A program made the translations under genes and the position numbers. From assembly GCA_002367305.1 (NCBI GenBank), contig DFBG01000062.1:1-7699 (forward strand): a stretch of DNA of 7,699 bases. Direction: 5' to 3'. The notes beneath the pieces are model-generated. The model searched no databases. It worked only from the letters and a program-made list of their open reading frames with translations, and was not told where the DNA came from. How positions within the stretch are numbered: the first letter of the stretch is position 1; each line of letters starts with the position of its first letter. Source of the stretch: Actinobacteria bacterium UBA3086 (GTDB lineage: Bacteria; Actinomycetota; Coriobacteriia; Anaerosomatales; UBA3086). Below are positions 4,500 to 7,699 of the stretch, piece after piece.

Positions 4500-6398
4500 C
4501 TAAGGGGCAACCGCCTCGGGATGCAGATCCTTCACCAGATCGCCAAGACCTAGTGCGCGCAAACCGTCTGCACTGGGAACCGTCGTTTCCTTGTCCCATC
4601 CGACAGCCGACAGGTACGAATCTCGCATCGCATCCAGATCCACGACGTAGCCCTTGCCCATGCCAGACTTCAACTCCGTGCCGTCAAGGCAACGCTTGGG
4701 CACCGGGCAATCTCGGACCGGATTGATCCCTTCCCGCAGGTTGAACGCATGCCGCAACGTCTGTATCCGCTCTCCGGTCGCTTGGATACGACCGATGTCC
4801 CACGGCTCGCCAGTCACGAACGTGAGCTCGCGGGCCAGGGCATCCGGCGGCGCGATGAACGCCGAGAAGATGCATATCCCGGCCGAGTTCGCGACCTGCC
4901 GGTCGTTGACGAGGAACCGATGCGCGGGACCCTTGGCCGCGTAGTCGCGTTTGTGGACGTTCAGGGGCGCCGGCAGGGGCAGCTCGTCCGAGCCGGTGAA
5001 GAACTCCAACTCCCCGGTTCCACCCGTTGTATGACGTCCTGGTGTCGGATCAAGATGGAAGTTCAGCGCCATGCCAGGAGAGTACCGAGGATCGTGCATT
5101 CCGGGCTCTTCGCCGTGGACGTGGATGGCATACTGCGCGCTGTCCTTGCCGATTCTCTCGGCCGCCTTCTCCGCCCCGTCAGCTAAGATGGCACCGAAAC
5201 CGGTCCGCTCTGCCATCTGGCGGGTGACCTCGACGATGGCGGGCGCGTTGCCCCACCGCAGCTCTAGACCCCCGGTATCCGCGGTGTTGATGATGCCTCG
5301 GTCGAAACACTCGATTGCAAAGGCGATTGTAGTGCCGGCTGCAATCGTGTCCATGCCCGCCCGGTTGCAGAGTTCGTTCACCTTGAGCATCGCTTCCGTG
5401 TCGTCCATAAGGAGCATGCTGCCGAACGCCGCAAGGGTCTCATACTCAGGGCGGTGCTCGTACGCTCCTGCGGTCGCGTACGGACCGTCGGGGACCGACA
5501 GGTAGGCGCCACACGAAATGGCGCAATGCCAGCACCCAGTGCGCCGCACCCTGTACTTGTCCAGCGCTACATCGCTCACCTTACTCGCACCGGGGAAGTC
5601 CACCTCGCCGGAGCCGACCCAGTTCTTGACGGGCGAATCGCCGTTCATTGCGCTGGCGGCAGCCAATCCGCTCGTGCCGAAGGTCGTGAACAGCTGGTAG
5701 GCGGGGCTGTTCTCGGCTTTGGCCGCACGCATCGATTCGGTCACGTAGGCGTTGAGGCCGGCTTCATCGGCGACAGGCACTTTCTGCGTTCCCGCGACCG
5801 CAACAGCCTTCAGGTTCTTGGAACCCATCACAGCTCCGAGCCCGTTTCTGGCTGCCGCACGACCCAGATCGTTCATCACTGACGCCATCAGGTTCTTGTT
5901 CTCTCCGGCCTGGCCGATCCAGGCGACCTTGACGTCGTCGCCCAGCTCCTTGATGAGTTCGGCTTCAACATCGACCCCATTGCCCCAGTACGGGGTCGCA
6001 TCTCTGATCTCCGCCTTGCCGTCACGGACGTAGAGGTAGACAGGCTTCGGCGAGATTCCGCGGAAGTAGATGGCATCGTAGCCGGAGAACTTGAGAGCCG
6101 GTCCGAAGTTGCCACCGCAGTTCGCATCTCCCCATGTACCGGTCTTCGGTGACTTGCCGACAACGGTAAAGCGGGTTCCCGTGATCGATCGGGTACCAGT
6201 GAGTGGCCCCGTGGTCAAACCGAAAATGGCATCCGGTCCCATTGGGTCGATACCTGCCGGCATCCGATCATACAGTAGCCGCACCCCGATGCCGTACCCT
6301 CCGACATAGTCCCGATACAAGTCATCAGCGGGAACCTCCGCTGTGATTTCGCCGGATGTTAGATCGACCCATAGCATCTTGCCCATGACTCCATACAT
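4500..6398 (-). CDS. tungsten aldehyde:ferredoxin oxidoreductase (AOR family)
   Basis: A 632-residue enzyme of the AOR family, which uses a tungsten (less often molybdenum) bis-pyranopterin and a [4Fe-4S] cluster to interconvert aldehydes and carboxylic acids with ferredoxin, in the cytoplasm. The ATG at 6398 follows GGAG by six bases. The N-terminal domain (about 1-205) has GTRFTVVGKSPKTGTWGDAN, then GGNFGPALKFSGYDA and GSKNLKAVAV. Cluster ligands are Cys289, Cys292, Cys296 (CWHCAISC) and a fourth, Cys509, in NSAGIC. Pterin-side motifs include RPEYETLAAFGS (316-327), NRAGMD (345-350) and HLDPTPGRHT (448-457). Asn504 stands where Pyrococcus furiosus AOR has Asp in DxxGLC. Length fits the family (about 600-630). 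First gene of the operon with the sulfur carrier and alcohol dehydrogenase. Substrate unknown. Confidence 0.95.
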   Translation of the reverse strand: MYGVMGKMLWVDLTSGEITAEVPADDLYRDYVGGYGIGVRLLYDRMPAGIDPMGPDAIFGLTTGPLTGTRSITGTRFTVVGKSPKTGTWGDANCGGNFGPALKFSGYDAIYFRGISPKPVYLYVRDGKAEIRDATPYWGNGVDVEAELIKELGDDVKVAWIGQAGENKNLMASVMNDLGRAAARNGLGAVMGSKNLKAVAVAGTQKVPVADEAGLNAYVTESMRAAKAENSPAYQLFTTFGTSGLAAASAMNGDSPVKNWVGSGEVDFPGASKVSDVALDKYRVRRTGCWHCAISCGAYLSVPDGPYATAGAYEHRPEYETLAAFGSMLLMDDTEAMLKVNELCNRAGMDTIAAGTTIAFAIECFDRGIINTADTGGLELRWGNAPAIVEVTRQMAERTGFGAILADGAEKAAERIGKDSAQYAIHVHGEEPGMHDPRYSPGMALNFHLDPTPGRHTTGGTGELEFFTGSDELPLPAPLNVHKRDYAAKGPAHRFLVNDRQVANSAGICIFSAFIAPPDALARELTFVTGEPWDIGRIQATGERIQTLRHAFNLREGINPVRDCPVPKRCLDGTELKSGMGKGYVVDLDAMRDSYLSAVGWDKETTVPSADGLRALGLGDLVKDLHPEAVAP

Positions 6399-6648
6399 AC
6401 GTTACTCCAATCATTGAATAACCGGGATACGATCCGTACCGCAGTCCCGCCCTACACAGCGTGGGCACAGTAGGCAACTAATCTGTCCCGCTCGATGACC
6501 AGGGGCGCGAGCACCCGATCAAAGATGAGTTTGTCTTGCGCGATTGTTGATGCCAGCTTTGATCCCTTCGACCGTGCCTCCCTTCCGCACTTGAACCCAC
6601 AGCTCACCTGACTTGTCGGTAAATATCGATTCCCGGCTACAGTGCACT
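6399..6648. other. intergenic region upstream of the aldehyde oxidoreductase operon
   Basis: About 250 bases between the operon and the insertion sequence. Short open frames on the minus strand reach in from the IS end but match no family I recognise and lack ribosome sites, so I do not call a gene. The operon promoter must lie here or in the IS. I see no convincing -35/-10 pair; TATTCAAT around 6418-6411 (minus strand) is the most A/T-rich candidate for a -10. A gene truncated by the IS insertion is possible. Confidence 0.5.
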
Positions 6649-6674
6649 CGAAACGCCCCGGGTTCCACGTCGGC
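6649..6674 (+). repeat. left terminal inverted repeat of the IS
   Basis: This matches the right end at 20 of 26 positions when both are read inward, including the 11-base block CGCCCCGGGTT (6654-6664). It lies just beyond the orfB stop, as expected for an IS3 terminus. Confidence 0.8.
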
Positions 6675-6678
6675 TCGC

Positions 6679-7309
6679 TCACGTGGAGGCCACGAGCATC
6701 GTGGCGACTTCCTGATCGTAGTGTTCAAGCACCTGCTGCGGTGAGAGCCGCCTGACCCTACCGCCCTCGACGACACGGAGCGACCGGTGCTTGCGGCGGG
6801 CGTTGTGCCAGCCGATGTAGGTCACCAACGCGAGTTCGAGGTCGAGCCTGGTCTTCCACGTGTAGCGTTTGGTCAGCTCTCGTTTGAGGGTCGACATGAT
6901 GCTTTCCGCCTTCGCATTGTCCAAGGCGGTACCGGTGCAGCCACGGCTCGGGGCGATGCCGGCCCTGATCAAAGCGCGCGGTGTACTCATAGCTCGTGTA
7001 TTGGCTCCCGTTGTCGGAATGCGCGATCGTCAGGCCCGCTTCCTGCCTCGATGCGATCGCCATCTCGAGCGCATCGCTCACGAGGGACTGGCGCATTTGG
7101 CTCGCGAGCTGCCAGCCCACGATCCGTCTCGTGAAGACGTCAAGCACGTGGACGCGGCGGATCTCGGAGAGCAGATACTCGTCGCGCAGGACACGCGCCG
7201 ACGGCGGCTGCGTGCGTCTGGCGCGGCATGCGCTCGCTGATACCTCTATCTCCCGGCAGATCGGCTCGACCCCGAAACGTGCGCGATTCTCATCGACAAA
7301 CGCGCTCAC
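6679..7309 (-). pseudogene. IS3-family transposase OrfB, deleted and frameshifted
   Basis: A DDE/RNase H-fold transposase relic of about 210 codons versus roughly 280 in intact relatives. It begins at a GTG (7309) that overlaps the orfA stop as GTGA, reading SAFVDENRARFGVEPICREI. After RDEYLLSEIRRVH (near 7150) it jumps straight to VLDVFTRRIVGWQLASQM, so some 70 residues including the first catalytic Asp are missing. The second Asp survives in HSDNGSQYTS. A one-base insertion near 6985 shifts the frame, and the remainder continues as ALIRAGIAPSRG, then DNAKAES with the catalytic Glu, to the C-terminal SLRVVEGGRVRRLSPQQVLE. Two independent lesions make it inactive. Confidence 0.88.
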
Positions 7310-7516
7310 CGCAGGCGGGGCTGGTCGAGCTCCTTGGCGAAAAACACGCTCGCCGCCTTCAGGATCTCGTTGAGCGCCTCAGGTCCCTGCACTCCCGGCG
7401 CAGCAGCGCCAGCTCCTCGCGCTCAGCGGTGGTGAGGCGATCGGACGCTCTGATTCCCTGGCGATGCGGATTGCGCGGTCCCGGAACTCGGGGGAGTACT
7501 TCGAACGTCGTGCCAT
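7306..7516 (-). pseudogene. IS3-family transposase OrfA, deleted and frameshifted
   Basis: The DNA-binding helper of the same element. The ATG at 7516 follows AAGGAG by eight bases and reads MARRSKYSPEFRDRAIRIAR, the classic HTH_Tnp_1 opening. After ESERPIA a deletion removes most of the helix-turn-helix and changes frame to DRLTTAEREELALLRREC. A further single-base loss after RDLR restores the original frame for ALNEILKAASVFFAKELDQP, ending at TGA (7308-7306). It retains about 70 codons instead of about 100. Confidence 0.85.
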
Positions 7517-7560
7517 GGGTCTGACTCCTTTCTCCAGGACCAAGTAATCCTGGAAACGAA

Positions 7561-7586
7561 GCCTCCGTCAAACCCGGGGCGATTCA
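7561..7586 (-). repeat. right terminal inverted repeat of the IS
   Basis: The 26-base terminus outside the orfA start, matching the left end at 20 of 26 positions with a shared CGCCCCGGGTT core (7581-7571 on the minus strand). The transposase start codon is 45 bases inside it. Confidence 0.82.
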
Positions 7587-7596
7587 GTGCTTGTGA

Positions 7597-7667
7597 CTAT
7601 TGGGACTCGTTGGTACGGCAGAGCTGCGGTTCGTCCCAATAGGTACCAACGAGTCCCAACAAGTACC
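7597..7667. promoter_or_regulatory. overlapping inverted and 20-bp-spaced direct repeats
   Basis: TTGGGACTCGTTGGTAC (7600-7616) is perfectly complementary to 7643-7659 (17 bp, 26-base loop). The overlapping CTATTGGGAC (7597-7606) is perfectly complementary to GTCCCAATAG (7633-7642). The two pairings share 7600-7606, so only one can form at a time. On the right side GTCCCAA recurs at 7633 and 7653, and GTACC at 7643 and 7663, a 20-bp period (13 of 15 matches). The layout suits multiple binding sites for a dimeric protein or an RNA switch. Its partner gene is outside the window. Confidence 0.6.
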
Positions 7668-7699
7668 ATGTATTTGAGCGACAAATCGGGCACCAAATC

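Larger units (their letters stand above)
6649..7586 (-). mobile_element. degenerate IS3-family insertion sequence (938 bp)
   Basis: Bounded by imperfect terminal inverted repeats (6649-6674 and 7561-7586) and containing orfA and orfB relics on the minus strand. Intact members of this group are roughly 1.2-1.3 kb, so about 300 bases have been lost internally. The right end, read inward, begins TGAATCGCCCCGGGTTTGA, a terminus I associate with IS3-family elements of Actinobacteria. No clear target duplication flanks it, although GTGC occurs just outside each end (6642-6645 with a shift, and 7587-7590). It cannot transpose itself but might be mobilised in trans. Confidence 0.85.

Noticed and set aside
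6452..6682. Minus-strand open frame of 76 codons between the IS and the operon
   Set aside because: It starts inside the IS terminal repeat and matches nothing I know. It might be the tail of a gene cut by the IS, but evidence is too thin to call.
7668..7699. Possible start of a plus-strand gene at the ATG at 7668
   Set aside because: Only ten codons are visible, and there is no ribosome site before it.

Overview
The window is GC-rich bacterial DNA with two unrelated halves that meet at a broken insertion sequence. The lineage cannot be fixed from sequence alone. The tungsten-type aldehyde oxidoreductase points to an anaerobe. The actinobacterial-looking IS3 element ends and the leaderless-looking promoter are compatible with an anaerobic actinobacterium, but that is a weak inference.

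Positions 1 to about 2446 are an integron gene-cassette array read on the + strand. It holds the tail of one attC site, three complete cassettes and a fourth whose attC is cut off. Cassette 1 (39-572) carries a DUF4440/NTF2-like protein. Cassette 2 (573-1329) carries a HigB-HigA toxin-antitoxin pair with its own promoter and a palindrome suited to an operator. Cassette 3 (1330-2141) carries a short-chain dehydrogenase resembling benzil/sepiapterin reductases. Cassette 4 (2142 to about 2446) carries a 59-residue double-spanning membrane protein. The assignment rests on cassette logic. Each cassette starts TTAGNN, and the first core box of its own attC is the exact reverse complement of that start (GTTAGTC/GACTAAC, GTTAGGC/GCCTAAC, GTTAGCG/CGCTAAC, GTTAGCC/GGCTAAC). 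Two of the sites also fold into long stems with unpaired bases where integron integrases need them. No integrase or attI lies in the window.

Positions about 2447-2800 are a decayed IS3-family remnant that removed the 3' half of the last attC and ends the visible array. From 2869 to 6398 the minus strand carries what looks like one metabolic operon: a tungsten aldehyde:ferredoxin oxidoreductase (AOR family), a MoaD/ThiS-like sulfur carrier probably serving its pterin cofactor, and a zinc- and NAD-dependent alcohol dehydrogenase, closed by a perfect 18-bp hairpin terminator. Together they would interconvert alcohol, aldehyde and carboxylic acid, exchanging electrons with NAD and ferredoxin.

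Upstream of the operon lies about 250 bp with no recognisable gene, then a second, different IS3-family element (6649-7586). Its terminal inverted repeats remain, but both reading frames are broken and the first catalytic aspartate is deleted. The right edge (7597-7667) holds a dense set of inverted and direct repeats that can form two mutually exclusive hairpins.
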